This document shows, in pieces, positions 26,002 to 34,262 of a stretch of DNA of 64,000 nucleotides; within the stretch, counting starts at the first letter, position 1; every line of letters starts with the position of its first letter. Under the pieces are notes generated by a model. That model made no database searches and had not been told where the DNA came from. It saw only the letters and a program-made list of their open reading frames with translations. A program made the translations under genes and the position numbers. Source of the stretch: Syntrophaceae bacterium UBA2280. Lineage in GTDB: Bacteria > Desulfobacterota > Syntrophia > Syntrophales > Smithellaceae. Where the stretch lies: NCBI GenBank assembly GCA_002347685.1, contig DDWS01000059.1, positions 54,169-118,168 on the forward strand, read 5' to 3'.

Positions 26002-26657
26002 AAAAAATCATCACGATCTTTTCCGTTATGTTTTTATTCGCCTGCGGTTCAAATTCCGTTCCGGACTGGAAGGACAGGGGATTTACTCAATTGGAAAACT
26101 ATAAGACTCATTTTTTGTCCGGAAAAGAGGACACTGTGGAGCCTCATTTTATCAAAGCCAGGCGGGAAATTGCGTCCAGCAATGATCTGAATCTTCTGGC
26201 CGTCGCTTATCTGACGAAATACGCTTTACACACGGCGTCACTGGAGCATTTTGACGCGGCGGATTTTGCCAGACTTCAAAGGCTGGAGCCGAATCCCTCG
26301 AATATGGCCTACTGCCATTTCCTGAAAGGGAATTTCCGTGCTACCGATGCCACAGCGCTTCCTGCTCGTTATATGGGTGTTCTGAAAGCCGCGCTGGATC
26401 GCGACGCGACGCTGGCGGCCCGCGAAATCGCCGCGATCGATGATCCCCTGTCCCGGCTGATTGCCTGCGGCGTCTGGACACGGTATCTTCCGGAGGATGT
26501 GCGTATTTTGCAAATCGCCATTTCCACCGCGTCTGAACAGGGGTGGAGAAGGCCACTTTGGGCCTATCTTGCCAAATTGCAGTCTTACCATAACGAGCGT
26601 GGTGAACAGGCGAAGGCAACGATGGTGAAAGAGAGGCTGGAGCTTTTAAAAAAGTAG
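25998..26657 (+). CDS. Mla-operon lipoprotein, helical repeat
   Basis: The lipobox LFAC puts the lipidated cysteine at residue 16 of 219. The remainder is alpha-helical and TPR-like (for example HFIKARREIASSNDLNLLAVAYLTKYALHTASLEHFDAADFARL, seen here across two helices, and a final KLQSYHNERGEQAKATMVKERLELL). It is translationally coupled to mlaD through an ATGA overlap. It does not resemble MlaA or MlaC. As a lipid-anchored periplasmic protein it may be the outer-membrane partner of this lipid system (inference). Confidence 0.78.
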   Translation: MKKIITIFSVMFLFACGSNSVPDWKDRGFTQLENYKTHFLSGKEDTVEPHFIKARREIASSNDLNLLAVAYLTKYALHTASLEHFDAADFARLQRLEPNPSNMAYCHFLKGNFRATDATALPARYMGVLKAALDRDATLAAREIAAIDDPLSRLIACGVWTRYLPEDVRILQIAISTASEQGWRRPLWAYLAKLQSYHNERGEQAKATMVKERLELLKK

Positions 26658-26686
26658 TTGCCTAAACACGACAGACGCCGTTTTTC

Positions 26687-26698
26687 TAAACATGTTTA
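26687..26698. promoter_or_regulatory. 12-bp palindrome TAAACATGTTTA
   Basis: A perfect 12-bp palindrome lies 29 bases before the glycine-rich lipoprotein gene at 26727, in the 69-base gap after the mla operon. It could be an operator or part of a small hairpin. No regulator is evident nearby. Confidence 0.25.
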
Positions 26699-26726
26699 AG
26701 ACCTGAATGTAAGGGAGGGATCAAGG

Positions 26727-27071
26727 ATGCAAATGAAAAAGAAAGAAAGTATTGCCTTCGGAATAGCGTTGATCTTTGTCGTTATGATTTTTGCGGGCTG
26801 TGCGAGCAAATCCACCGAGCTTTTGGCCCAGGATCCAAATCATATGAATAATGATCAGCTTCTGGAATATTTCTACCGTCTCAATGATGAAATTGAAAAG
26901 CAAGAAAAGCAAACCGGTCCTTCTTTCGGCATTGGCATTGGCGGTATAGGACGGAGCGTGGGCGGAGGCGTAGGTGTCGGCACGGGCGGGACGGCCTATA
27001 CGGCGGATGACCTTCGCGAGCGCCGTATCGAAGTCCGTATGGAGCTGAAGCGAAGGGGCATCCAGCCATAA
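26727..27071 (+). CDS. Small glycine-rich lipoprotein
   Basis: The 114-residue protein has a signal peptide and lipobox FAGC, with the lipidated cysteine at residue 25. A helical segment (residues 36-61) is followed by a glycine-rich stretch (65-90) with GIGIGGIGRSVGGGVGVGTGG, then a charged C-terminal helix (DDLRERRIEVRMELKRRG). The glycine stretch could lie along or insert into a membrane. AAGG just before ATG 26727 supports the start. I do not recognise a named function. Confidence 0.72.
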   Translation: MQMKKKESIAFGIALIFVVMIFAGCASKSTELLAQDPNHMNNDQLLEYFYRLNDEIEKQEKQTGPSFGIGIGGIGRSVGGGVGVGTGGTAYTADDLRERRIEVRMELKRRGIQP

Positions 27072-27120
27072 TCGATCGGCCCTGTAAACGCAATAGGACA
27101 AAACCATCATGGAGGCTGCA

Positions 27121-27531
27121 ATGAAGCGCGCAGAAATTCTGGATTTCTTAAATGCGAATCCTGGCTGTCATCTGGCCACGCTGGAGGGAAACCAGCCCCG
27201 CGTGCGGGGGATGTTTATGTATCGTGCGGATGAAAGCGGGATTCTTTTTCATACGGGATCCTTTAAATCCCTGTATCGCCAGATTGAACATGGAAAGCAG
27301 GTTGAAGTATGCTTCAATAGTCCCGATAAGCAGATTCGTGTTGCAGGCAAAGTGGACATTCTGAATGATAAGGCTCTGAAAAAAGAAATTCTGGAGGCCC
27401 GGCCGTGGCTGAAATCGCTCATGGGGCAAACAGGCGAAGATGGCCTGATCGTCTTTCGGATAACCGGTTGCCAGGTGACGGTCTGGACGATGGAAACCAA
27501 TTTAGCGCCGACGGCTTACGTCGACCTTTAA
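27121..27531 (+). CDS. Pyridoxamine 5'-phosphate oxidase-like flavin protein
   Basis: The 136-residue protein has the split-barrel FMN-binding fold. Near the N-terminus is DFLNANPGCHLATLEGNQPRVRGM, with the family's L-A-T-(x)-n-x-P-x-V-R pattern, then IRVAGKVDIL. Homologues reduce small molecules or bind FMN, F420 or heme; the substrate here is unknown. The true start is ATG 27121, preceded by GGAGG; the ATG at 27109 lies within that ribosome-binding site. It stands alone between a lipoprotein and a hemerythrin gene. Confidence 0.84.
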   Translation: MKRAEILDFLNANPGCHLATLEGNQPRVRGMFMYRADESGILFHTGSFKSLYRQIEHGKQVEVCFNSPDKQIRVAGKVDILNDKALKKEILEARPWLKSLMGQTGEDGLIVFRITGCQVTVWTMETNLAPTAYVDL

Positions 27532-27599
27532 GAGTTGCCGGACAATTCCGTCTGATTTTCGACATCTTTTCCTGATTAGCTTAGCTAGAGGAGGTCGTC

Positions 27600-28157
27600 A
27601 TGAAAGCAACAAAGCAGCTCAGAGACGAACATGAAGGCGTGATGCTGATGCTTCAAATTTTAAGCGAAGTCAGCCGGCAGTTCCATGCCACCGGTCGTGT
27701 CAATGAGGAACATTTTACGGGTATTCTTGAGTTCCTGAAAGTTTTTGTGGATCAATGTCATCATGAAAAAGAAGAAGAGCTTTTATTTCCGGCTCTTGTC
27801 CACAGCGGTATTCCGCAGGACGGTCCCATTGCCGTGATGCTTTATGAACATGAAATGGGGCGGAAATATGTTCGAGTCATCACAGAGGCCTTTGAGCGGC
27901 ATCGTTTTAAGGACGCAACTGCTGCTGCGGCAATCGAACAGCACGCGCTCGATTATATCGAGCTTCTGACTGACCACATCGACAAAGAAAACAATATCCT
28001 TTTTGCGATGGCCGACGACCGTCTATCTCAAGAAAAACAAGATGAATTATTTGATGGTTTTGAGAAAATAGAGGCTTCCCGGATTGGTCCGGGAAAACAT
28101 GCAGAGTTTCATGCCCTCCTGGGGATGCTCAGCGGAATCTATTTAACCGGAAAGTAA
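27600..28157 (+). CDS. Hemerythrin-like (HHE) protein
   Basis: Hemerythrin-like proteins bind O2 or NO at a di-iron site and are common in anaerobes. The 185-residue protein shows the ligand pattern of the HHE family: LRDEHEGV (residues 7-14), CHHEKEEELLFP, YEHEMGRKYV and LTDHIDKENNILFAMAD, each giving histidine or glutamate ligands. GAGGAGG upstream fixes ATG 27600. The C-terminal helix (145-185) is extra to the core. A role in oxidative or nitrosative stress defence is likely. The gene stands alone. Confidence 0.9.
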   Translation: MKATKQLRDEHEGVMLMLQILSEVSRQFHATGRVNEEHFTGILEFLKVFVDQCHHEKEEELLFPALVHSGIPQDGPIAVMLYEHEMGRKYVRVITEAFERHRFKDATAAAAIEQHALDYIELLTDHIDKENNILFAMADDRLSQEKQDELFDGFEKIEASRIGPGKHAEFHALLGMLSGIYLTGK

Positions 28158-28200
28158 CAAACAGGATTCCCTTTCCCTCGTCGTTCACGATGGTTTGGTC

Positions 28201-28983
28201 CTAAGCGTTATTAAGGCTGTAGACATCGACGCGGCAGTATTCCTGAAAGCCGGCCTGCTGATAAACATGCAGTCCGTCGGGGGATGACTGCAGTGTCGCA
28301 TACCGTGCCCCTGCCGTTTTGGCAAAACGCATGGTTGCGAGGGTCAGTTCCAGGCCGATGCCCTTCTTCCGTTCTTCCGCGAGCGTGGTGACAAAGTAAA
28401 TACCCGCGTTGTTTTCATGTAGAAACAACAAGGATGTGGCCACAGGTTTTCCGTTGAGCAAGGCCAGAAAGTACTTCTGTGGCGAGTCCAAATTGAAATT
28501 GAATTTCCCGACAAAGCGGTCGTACTGCCCCAGGGTATGCGGCGGGAAATCGAATCCCGCGAATGAAACCTCCTTCCACAGAACCAAATCCCCTTGATCC
28601 TCGATTCGTAAAACGGTCATCATCGTGTCACATGGATCGTGTTCGGGAAGTCTTGTCAAGTCCGCAATCATGGACGGAATTCCGTCGAGAAACGAAAACC
28701 CTTCCGCCTTGAGCAAATAGATCGTCTCTGGCGACTGAGCGCCGGGGAAGAGCCACCACCAGTAAGGCAGTCCGGCTTTCCGGAAATACTCTTTGATATC
28801 CTTGATCGTCTGACGATCTTTTACATTCAGTGGCTTTTCATTCCAGGCCATATTAAGATCGGCGGAGTCAATGCCGGTCGTCATCGCCCGGGCCGGACCG
28901 GTATCATATAGCGATCCGTGAAGGTCGCCCCAGTACCGGCAATTGGCAAAAAAAGTCTGCTCAATGAGAGATGTATAAGACAT
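28201..28983 (-). CDS. GNAT-family acetyltransferase (two-lobed)
   Basis: The 260-residue protein has a divergent N-terminal half and a C-terminal GNAT domain (about 120-258). YFLALLNGKPVATSLLFLHENNAGIYFVTTLAEERKKGIGLEL contains the core beta4 strand and the acetyl-CoA loop (RKKGIG). The end reads YATLQSSPDGLHVYQQAGFQEY, normal for GNAT. The acceptor is unknown. No ribosome-binding site is clear at ATG 28983. It points toward the hemerythrin gene and has no operon partner. Confidence 0.8.
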   Translation of the reverse strand: MSYTSLIEQTFFANCRYWGDLHGSLYDTGPARAMTTGIDSADLNMAWNEKPLNVKDRQTIKDIKEYFRKAGLPYWWWLFPGAQSPETIYLLKAEGFSFLDGIPSMIADLTRLPEHDPCDTMMTVLRIEDQGDLVLWKEVSFAGFDFPPHTLGQYDRFVGKFNFNLDSPQKYFLALLNGKPVATSLLFLHENNAGIYFVTTLAEERKKGIGLELTLATMRFAKTAGARYATLQSSPDGLHVYQQAGFQEYCRVDVYSLNNA

Positions 28984-29012
28984 ACCGTATTTACGTCACC
29001 GGGCAGGAAGGA

Positions 29013-29939
29013 TTATTTCGGTTCAGGTTTTTTGTTGCCCGCCGCAGTCGGATAATGCTGGTAATGTGTTTTGATCGTCGGATTTTGCAGATCATCTGCG
29101 GACATTTTTAAGATGGTCTCGGCCGCCGCAATATCCAGTTTCATCCTTCTGATCTTCGCTTCATAGGCAGGTAACGCTTTCTTATATCGCTGTCGTTGCG
29201 TCCATTCCATGAAGGGTTGTTCCTTCATCTGCTTCACAATGGCATCCCGTGTGGTGACAGATTCCGCGAGAACCTTTTTCAGGTGCACCATGCGCTCGGC
29301 TGCGTCTTTATGCTCAATAGGTTCAGACCGGGTCAGGTCCTTTTCAATTTTTGCCTGTAAAATGTCGGGTTCGGCCTTGGGCATGGTCGGTCGCCCGAAA
29401 ACGGCGGGGTTATGGGCTTTGGGATCGAAAGATGATTTATCATCGGCCGCCGGGAGTTGCGCCTGTCTGGCTTGCACATTGGATCTGAGACAGACATCGA
29501 TGACAAACTCCCCCACTTCGGTTTTAAAGGGGATGACGATGCTGGGGCCTTTGATGATATGTCGCACCGTGTGGGCTTTACCGAAAACAATCGTCGGAAT
29601 GGCCGCGACCACTTTCAGGTCATCCTTTTCCATCATCTTTCTTGCCGATCCGGAGATCATGTTTGTCAGTTCACCGACAGCGTCCAGGACATTCTTGTTC
29701 ATTTCGGTATGCGTTTCACCCAGCATTTTGCTGACGAGACCGATGATACAGGCCTCGCTGAAGCTCATGGCGAGAGATCCGGTTGCGTCGCCCGTCATCC
29801 CGATGATTCCGGAAACGTCTCCATGGGCTGCATCATCGGTTTTCACAAAGGGTTTTCCGGCGGACGGTTTGACAAAAGCCATGGTTTCTATGACTTCCAT
29901 CGTACCGTAGATAAAGGGATTGATAAATTTTACATCCAT
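29013..29939 (-). CDS. CheX-like phosphatase domain with coiled-coil tail
   Basis: The first 150 or so residues of this 308-residue protein match CheX, the dimeric CheY-phosphate phosphatase: MDVKFINPFIYGTMEVIETM, GDATGSLAMSFSEACIIGLVSKML and DAVGELTNMISGSARKMM, the last with the catalytic E-x2-N. A proline/charge-rich linker leads to a helical region (about 215-290) ending in a coiled coil. No chemotaxis genes lie nearby. The tail may link the phosphatase to a receiver protein, perhaps one of the many in the 48-64 kb island (inference). Confidence 0.82.
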   Translation of the reverse strand: MDVKFINPFIYGTMEVIETMAFVKPSAGKPFVKTDDAAHGDVSGIIGMTGDATGSLAMSFSEACIIGLVSKMLGETHTEMNKNVLDAVGELTNMISGSARKMMEKDDLKVVAAIPTIVFGKAHTVRHIIKGPSIVIPFKTEVGEFVIDVCLRSNVQARQAQLPAADDKSSFDPKAHNPAVFGRPTMPKAEPDILQAKIEKDLTRSEPIEHKDAAERMVHLKKVLAESVTTRDAIVKQMKEQPFMEWTQRQRYKKALPAYEAKIRRMKLDIAAAETILKMSADDLQNPTIKTHYQHYPTAAGNKKPEPK

Positions 29940-29987
29940 GAATCTTCTCTTTTTGCTCAGAACAATGGTTGTGCTGATTGTCCGTTT

Positions 29988-30665
29988 CTATGAGGCAATG
30001 CGTGCCAGTTTCATCCAGCTGGAATGGTTCCAGTTTGGGTTGACCGCCGATGAGGTTGTTCCGGCCCCGACCAGGCCGCACTTTAAGGCAAAATACCGAT
30101 GAAGCTCAAGGCAACCGGTTAATTCCGGATGAAAAACGGTGACCAAAACACCGGCGTTTTCGGCGGCTGCTATATAATCGTCCATTCGCAGTAAAACATT
30201 AACATGATTTCCAACACTGTGAATTTTCGGAGCCCGGATGAAGGTCAACGGAATCGGCTGATCGGAAACGGCTTCCATGATGCCCTCTGTTTTGAAGCTG
30301 TCGAGCTGACTTCCGAAGCTGTTGCGCTCAATTTCCATGTCGATGAGGCTCAGGCAGGGTGCTTCGCCGACGATTTTATCAGCCAGCAAAATGGCTCCCG
30401 CGCAGGTTCCCCAAATCTTCATTCCCCGGTGGTGATGTCTGAGAATTACATCTTTGAGACCGAAAATGTGAAGAAGGCGGCCCAGGCAGGTACTCTCTCC
30501 TCCGGGGATGATCAGTCCCGCCAGATGGTCGAAATCCTCCGACTGCTTGACCCTTTGATAAGGCAGATCAAGACGCTGCAGATGGTCCACGTGTTCGCAA
30601 ACGCCGCCCTGCAGGTCCAGAACGCCGATCGCATTATAAGACGATGTAACCAGATGCACAGACAT
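29988..30665 (-). CDS. pdxT: Pyridoxal 5'-phosphate synthase glutaminase subunit
   Basis: PdxT releases ammonia from glutamine for the PdxS synthase in the DXP-independent vitamin B6 route. The 225-residue protein has IGVLDLQGGVCEHVDHL, IIPGGEST, the nucleophile in WGTCAGAILLA and the His/Glu dyad in FHPELTG. The C-terminal 25 residues extend beyond the usual length of 185-205. It starts 9 bases after pdxS, on the same strand. Confidence 0.95.
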   Translation of the reverse strand: MSVHLVTSSYNAIGVLDLQGGVCEHVDHLQRLDLPYQRVKQSEDFDHLAGLIIPGGESTCLGRLLHIFGLKDVILRHHHRGMKIWGTCAGAILLADKIVGEAPCLSLIDMEIERNSFGSQLDSFKTEGIMEAVSDQPIPLTFIRAPKIHSVGNHVNVLLRMDDYIAAAENAGVLVTVFHPELTGCLELHRYFALKCGLVGAGTTSSAVNPNWNHSSWMKLARIAS

Positions 30666-30674
30666 ATCGACGAT

Positions 30675-31556
30675 TTACCATCCACGTTTTGACAGAATTT
30701 GTTCTGCCGGAATCTGGCCGATTTCAAGTCCGGGCATTGCCTCTCCCAGGCCCATCGAGGCTTCCAGAATTTTCTGCGGATCATTGAAATAAGCGGTTGC
30801 CTTGACAATGGCGCGGGCGCGCTTGGCCGGATCGGCGGATTTGAAAATGCCGGAGCCCACAAAAACCCCGTCGCAGCCCAACTGCATCATCAGCGCCGCA
30901 TCGGCGGGGGTGGCAAGGCCGCCGGCCGCGAAATTTACAACCGGCAGGCGTCCGAGCTCCTTGACTTTAAGGGCGAGTTCGTAAGGCAGGGCGTTTGTTT
31001 TTGCAAATCCGGTGATTTCTTCCACCGGCATCTGTGCCAACTGGCGGATTTCCCGGTTCATGGCCCTCATGTGCCGGACGGCTTCCACGACGTTTCCCGT
31101 GCCGGCCTCCCCTTTGGTACGGATCATCGCAGCGCCTTCGGAAATACGCCTCAGGGCTTCTCCCAGGTTGCGCGCTCCGCAAACAAAGGGAATCGAGAAT
31201 TTCGTCTTGTCAATGTGGCATTCTTCGTCAGCCGGCGTCAGGACTTCGCTTTCGTCAATATAGTCGATCCGCAGGGCTTCCAGCAATTGCGCTTCGACAA
31301 AATGACCGATCCTGGCCTTGGCCATCACCGGAATGGTGACCGCCTTTTTAATTTCCGTAATCATTTCGGGATCGGACATTCTGGCGACGCCGCCGTCCTT
31401 GCGGATATCCGAGGGTACCCGCTCGAGCGCCATCACGGCCACCGCGCCTGCTTCTTCCGCAATTTTTGCCTGTTCCACATTGGTGACATCCATGATGACG
31501 CCGCCTTTGAGCATCTGCGCCAGCTGGACATTCAATTCATATCGTTTTGCATCCAC
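30675..31556 (-). CDS. pdxS: Pyridoxal 5'-phosphate synthase lyase subunit
   Basis: PdxS makes PLP from ribose 5-phosphate, glyceraldehyde 3-phosphate and ammonia as a dodecamer. Motifs include LKGGVIMDVTNVEQAKIAEEAGAVAVMALERVP, MAKARIGHFVEAQ, DESEVLTPAD and VCGARNLGEALRRI, with the lysines that form imines. GTG 31556 gives 293 residues, the family size, with AGGAGG 10 bases upstream. An ATG at 31610 would add 18 non-family residues and lacks such a site. Confidence 0.95.
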   Translation of the reverse strand: MDAKRYELNVQLAQMLKGGVIMDVTNVEQAKIAEEAGAVAVMALERVPSDIRKDGGVARMSDPEMITEIKKAVTIPVMAKARIGHFVEAQLLEALRIDYIDESEVLTPADEECHIDKTKFSIPFVCGARNLGEALRRISEGAAMIRTKGEAGTGNVVEAVRHMRAMNREIRQLAQMPVEEITGFAKTNALPYELALKVKELGRLPVVNFAAGGLATPADAALMMQLGCDGVFVGSGIFKSADPAKRARAIVKATAYFNDPQKILEASMGLGEAMPGLEIGQIPAEQILSKRGW

Positions 31557-31689
31557 TTTTTGTACGCCTCCTGACTTGCTAGAATACATTCCTGTAAAGT
31601 TTGTTTTCATGTTATCTAATTTACTCAGCTGATATTAAGAATACAAATGGTTTTTCGTCAAGCATAAATAATGGGAAGGATTCGAGGGT

Positions 31690-32469
31690 TTACCACAGCA
31701 TCCGGGTCTGGATTTGCCGATCGCGCAGGAACTGCTTGATCTGTGCGATAGTATAGGTCCTGTAATGCACCATCGAAGCAATGAGGGCTGCATCGGCTTT
31801 GCCTGACGTGAGGACATCCGCGAGATGTTCGGGTTTGCCCGCGCCCCCGGAGGCAATCACCGGAATCCGGACATTTTCTGAAATGAGCGCGGTCAGGTGG
31901 ATCTCATAGCCATTCTGCATCCCGTCGGCGTCGATGGAATTCAGACATATTTCGCCTGCGCCCAGGCGTTCGGCTTCCCTGGCCCACCAAAGCGCGTCGA
32001 TGCCGGTACAGATCCTGCCCCCTTCAATGACGATTTCATAACCGGAGGGCGTCTGTTTGCACACATCCCCCTTTTTCACATCCATGCCCAATACCACGCA
32101 CTGGCTGCCGAAAGCGCTTGCGCCTTGCGAGAGGATTTTAGGATCGCTTACGGCAGCGGAGTTGAAACTGACTTTTTCCGCCCCCGCCCCGATGACGCGA
32201 CGCATGTCGTCGAGATTGCGGATGCCGCCGCCCACGGAAAAGGGGATGAAAATGGTTTCCGCCACACGCCTTACCACATCGATCATGATATCGCGTTTAT
32301 CGGACGATGCGGTAATGTCATAGAATACAATTTCGTCGGCCCCCTGCTCGTAGTATTCGCGGGCGGCTTCCACCGGATCGCCGATATCCACATTACCCTG
32401 GAATTTGATGCCCTTGGTCAGTTTGCCCGCGCGGACATCCAGGCAGGGGATAATACGTTTTGAGATCAT
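31690..32469 (-). CDS. hisF: Imidazole glycerol phosphate synthase, cyclase subunit
   Basis: HisF closes the imidazole ring of histidine using ammonia from HisH. The 259-residue barrel has RIIPCLDVRAGKL (catalytic Asp), FYDITASSDKRD, PFSVGGGIRNLDDMRRVI, VLGMDVKKGD (second catalytic Asp), SIDADGMQNGYEI and PVIASGGAGKPEHL. GGAGGGG sets ATG 32469, which overlaps the hisH stop by 4 bases. No other his genes are in the window. Confidence 0.94.
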   Translation of the reverse strand: MISKRIIPCLDVRAGKLTKGIKFQGNVDIGDPVEAAREYYEQGADEIVFYDITASSDKRDIMIDVVRRVAETIFIPFSVGGGIRNLDDMRRVIGAGAEKVSFNSAAVSDPKILSQGASAFGSQCVVLGMDVKKGDVCKQTPSGYEIVIEGGRICTGIDALWWAREAERLGAGEICLNSIDADGMQNGYEIHLTALISENVRIPVIASGGAGKPEHLADVLTSGKADAALIASMVHYRTYTIAQIKQFLRDRQIQTRMLW

Positions 32470-33101
32470 TTTCCCCTCCATGCGCAGAAATTTTTCAGAA
32501 TTTGAAGCCCCGGCCTGCCGCTTTTTTCCGGGTGGAACTGCATGGCGACCAGATTGTTGACTGCCAGCACCGAGCAGAAAGGGATGCCATAGTCGGTGAT
32601 TCCTAAAACCACCGTGTTGTCGGACGGAGACGGATAATAGGAGTGGACAAAGTAATATTCCGCTTGACGATCGAGACCGGCAAAAACAGGATGCTCGTAT
32701 TTAAAAGTGACGCTGTTCCAGCCCATGTGCGGGATTTTCAAAACCTGTCCGGCTGCGGATAGACGTTCGGGAAAGCGTTGCGTCGAACCGGCGACAAGCC
32801 CGATGCAGGTCGTGGCGTTTTCCTCGGAGGAATCCAGGATGATCTGTGTGCCCAGACAGATGCCCATGATTGGTTTTCCTGAATGAAAACATTGCCTCAG
32901 CCATACATCAAGTTTTTTTCGCTGCAGATGGTCCATCGCCTCGCCCGCCGCGCCGACACCGGGGAAAATCACGTGCGATGCCGCCTCGAGCTTTTTTATG
33001 TCATCTGTGATGACAAATTTCTGCCCGATATTCTGAAGCGCCCGGGCCACGCTCGTGATATTACCTGCGTTATAATTAATGATTGCGATCATCGTTTCCA
33101 T
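32466..33101 (-). CDS. hisH: Imidazole glycerol phosphate synthase, glutaminase subunit
   Basis: The 211-residue glutamine amidotransferase starts METMIAIINYNAGNITSVARAL; MIAIINYNAGN at 33092 is an equally good start. VIFPGVGAAGEAM, the nucleophile in IMGICLGTQIIL, HMGWNSV and FHPEKSGRPGL complete the active site. It pairs with the overlapping hisF. In some genomes a hisF/hisH pair serves sugar amidination (WbuY/WbuZ); the absence of nearby sugar-nucleotide genes argues against that here. Confidence 0.92.
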   Translation of the reverse strand: METMIAIINYNAGNITSVARALQNIGQKFVITDDIKKLEAASHVIFPGVGAAGEAMDHLQRKKLDVWLRQCFHSGKPIMGICLGTQIILDSSEENATTCIGLVAGSTQRFPERLSAAGQVLKIPHMGWNSVTFKYEHPVFAGLDRQAEYYFVHSYYPSPSDNTVVLGITDYGIPFCSVLAVNNLVAMQFHPEKSGRPGLQILKNFCAWRGK

Positions 33102-33180
33102 TCACAGCCTGAAGAAAGGGCTTCCTTCGTTTCTTTCGGGTTAATAGCAAGATTTGTGCTCAAGCGCCAATACATCTTTT

Positions 33181-34176
33181 TCACCCTTTATGATCCTTTG
33201 GCCGGATGGGCTGATCAGTCTGTGCCTGTGAAAAAACCGCCCCCTGCGACGGATTCTTCCGGCCTTGATACGAGTCACGTCTTTCCAGCTCTTTATTAAT
33301 CGAATTGAGTACATCGAGTTTGTTTCTGGCCCAGTCGGGGGCCAGAAAGATATCGCGATAGCCGTCGGCGGTGAGGCGCTCGATGACCATCTCCGGCGGC
33401 AGAAGCTCCAAAACATCGGCGGTTAAAGAAACATATTTCTCTTTTGAAATCAGATGGATGGAGCCTTGCTTGTACATATCTCCCATGGGCGTGCCGTCAA
33501 GGGCTAACAGGGAATGAATTTTAATGCCGTTTACCGGTAAAGCGGCCAAAGCTCTGGCCGTTGACCGCACATCTTCGTCACTTTCACCCGGTAATCCGAT
33601 AATGATGTGTACACAAATGTTCAGACCCCGTCTTGCGAGCGTATGGACCGAATCCAGAAACTGCTGATAATTATGCCCCCGGTTGATGAACTGCAGGGTT
33701 TTATCGTGAACCGACTGCAAACCCAGTTCGACCCAGACATGATATTTTCCGGTGTAGCCGGCCAGCAGGGAAACGACATCAGGTCCAAGACAGTCCGGCC
33801 TTGTTCCGATGGAAAGGCCGATGACATCCTCCTGTGCCAGCGCTTCATCATAGAGCGCCCGCAATGTGTCCACCGGCGCATAGGTGTTGGTAAAGGTTTG
33901 AAAATAAGCAATAAACCTGGATGCGGACGGCGCGTAATATTGTTTGCCGGTTGCGATCTGATCAGTCACGGAGGGAAGAATTCTCTGTTGGCGGAGCTTT
34001 GATCCCCGACCATCGCAATAGACACATCCGCCTGACGCAACATGTCCGTCACGGTTGGGACAGGTAAAGCCTGCATCAATCGCCAGTTTGCGGACGTCGC
34101 AGCCGAACCGGTTGCGCCAGTAGCTTTTCAGATCATAATAGCGCTTGCTGTTTTTCCAGAAATCCGGTTTGGCCAA
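33181..34176 (-). CDS. Radical SAM protein, YhcC/TIGR01212 family
   Basis: The 331-residue protein has the family's cluster motif spread as CPNRDG...GGCVYC (Cys39, Cys51, Cys54), then the TFTNTYAPVDTLRALYDEAL and SIGTRPDCL stretches and WVELGLQSVHDKTLQFINRGH. IIIGLPGESDEDVRSTARAL is the usual SAM-binding region. The function of YhcC is not established; a role in modification of a macromolecule or cofactor has been suggested for relatives. The gene is divergent from mnmG, 86 bases apart. Confidence 0.88.
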   Translation of the reverse strand: MAKPDFWKNSKRYYDLKSYWRNRFGCDVRKLAIDAGFTCPNRDGHVASGGCVYCDGRGSKLRQQRILPSVTDQIATGKQYYAPSASRFIAYFQTFTNTYAPVDTLRALYDEALAQEDVIGLSIGTRPDCLGPDVVSLLAGYTGKYHVWVELGLQSVHDKTLQFINRGHNYQQFLDSVHTLARRGLNICVHIIIGLPGESDEDVRSTARALAALPVNGIKIHSLLALDGTPMGDMYKQGSIHLISKEKYVSLTADVLELLPPEMVIERLTADGYRDIFLAPDWARNKLDVLNSINKELERRDSYQGRKNPSQGAVFSQAQTDQPIRPKDHKG

Positions 34177-34262
34177 GGGTTGCCTCTTTTTTGTGTTGTG
34201 TTTTTTGCCGGAATACTATTAATTTAAAGCAATCGCAAGCTTTTGATTTTGGAGAAAATAAA

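Noticed and set aside
31690..33101. hisF/hisH as a sugar-amidination pair for surface polysaccharide
   Set aside because: Motifs are those of histidine enzymes and no sugar-nucleotide or polysaccharide genes are adjacent; still, the lack of other his genes leaves a small doubt.
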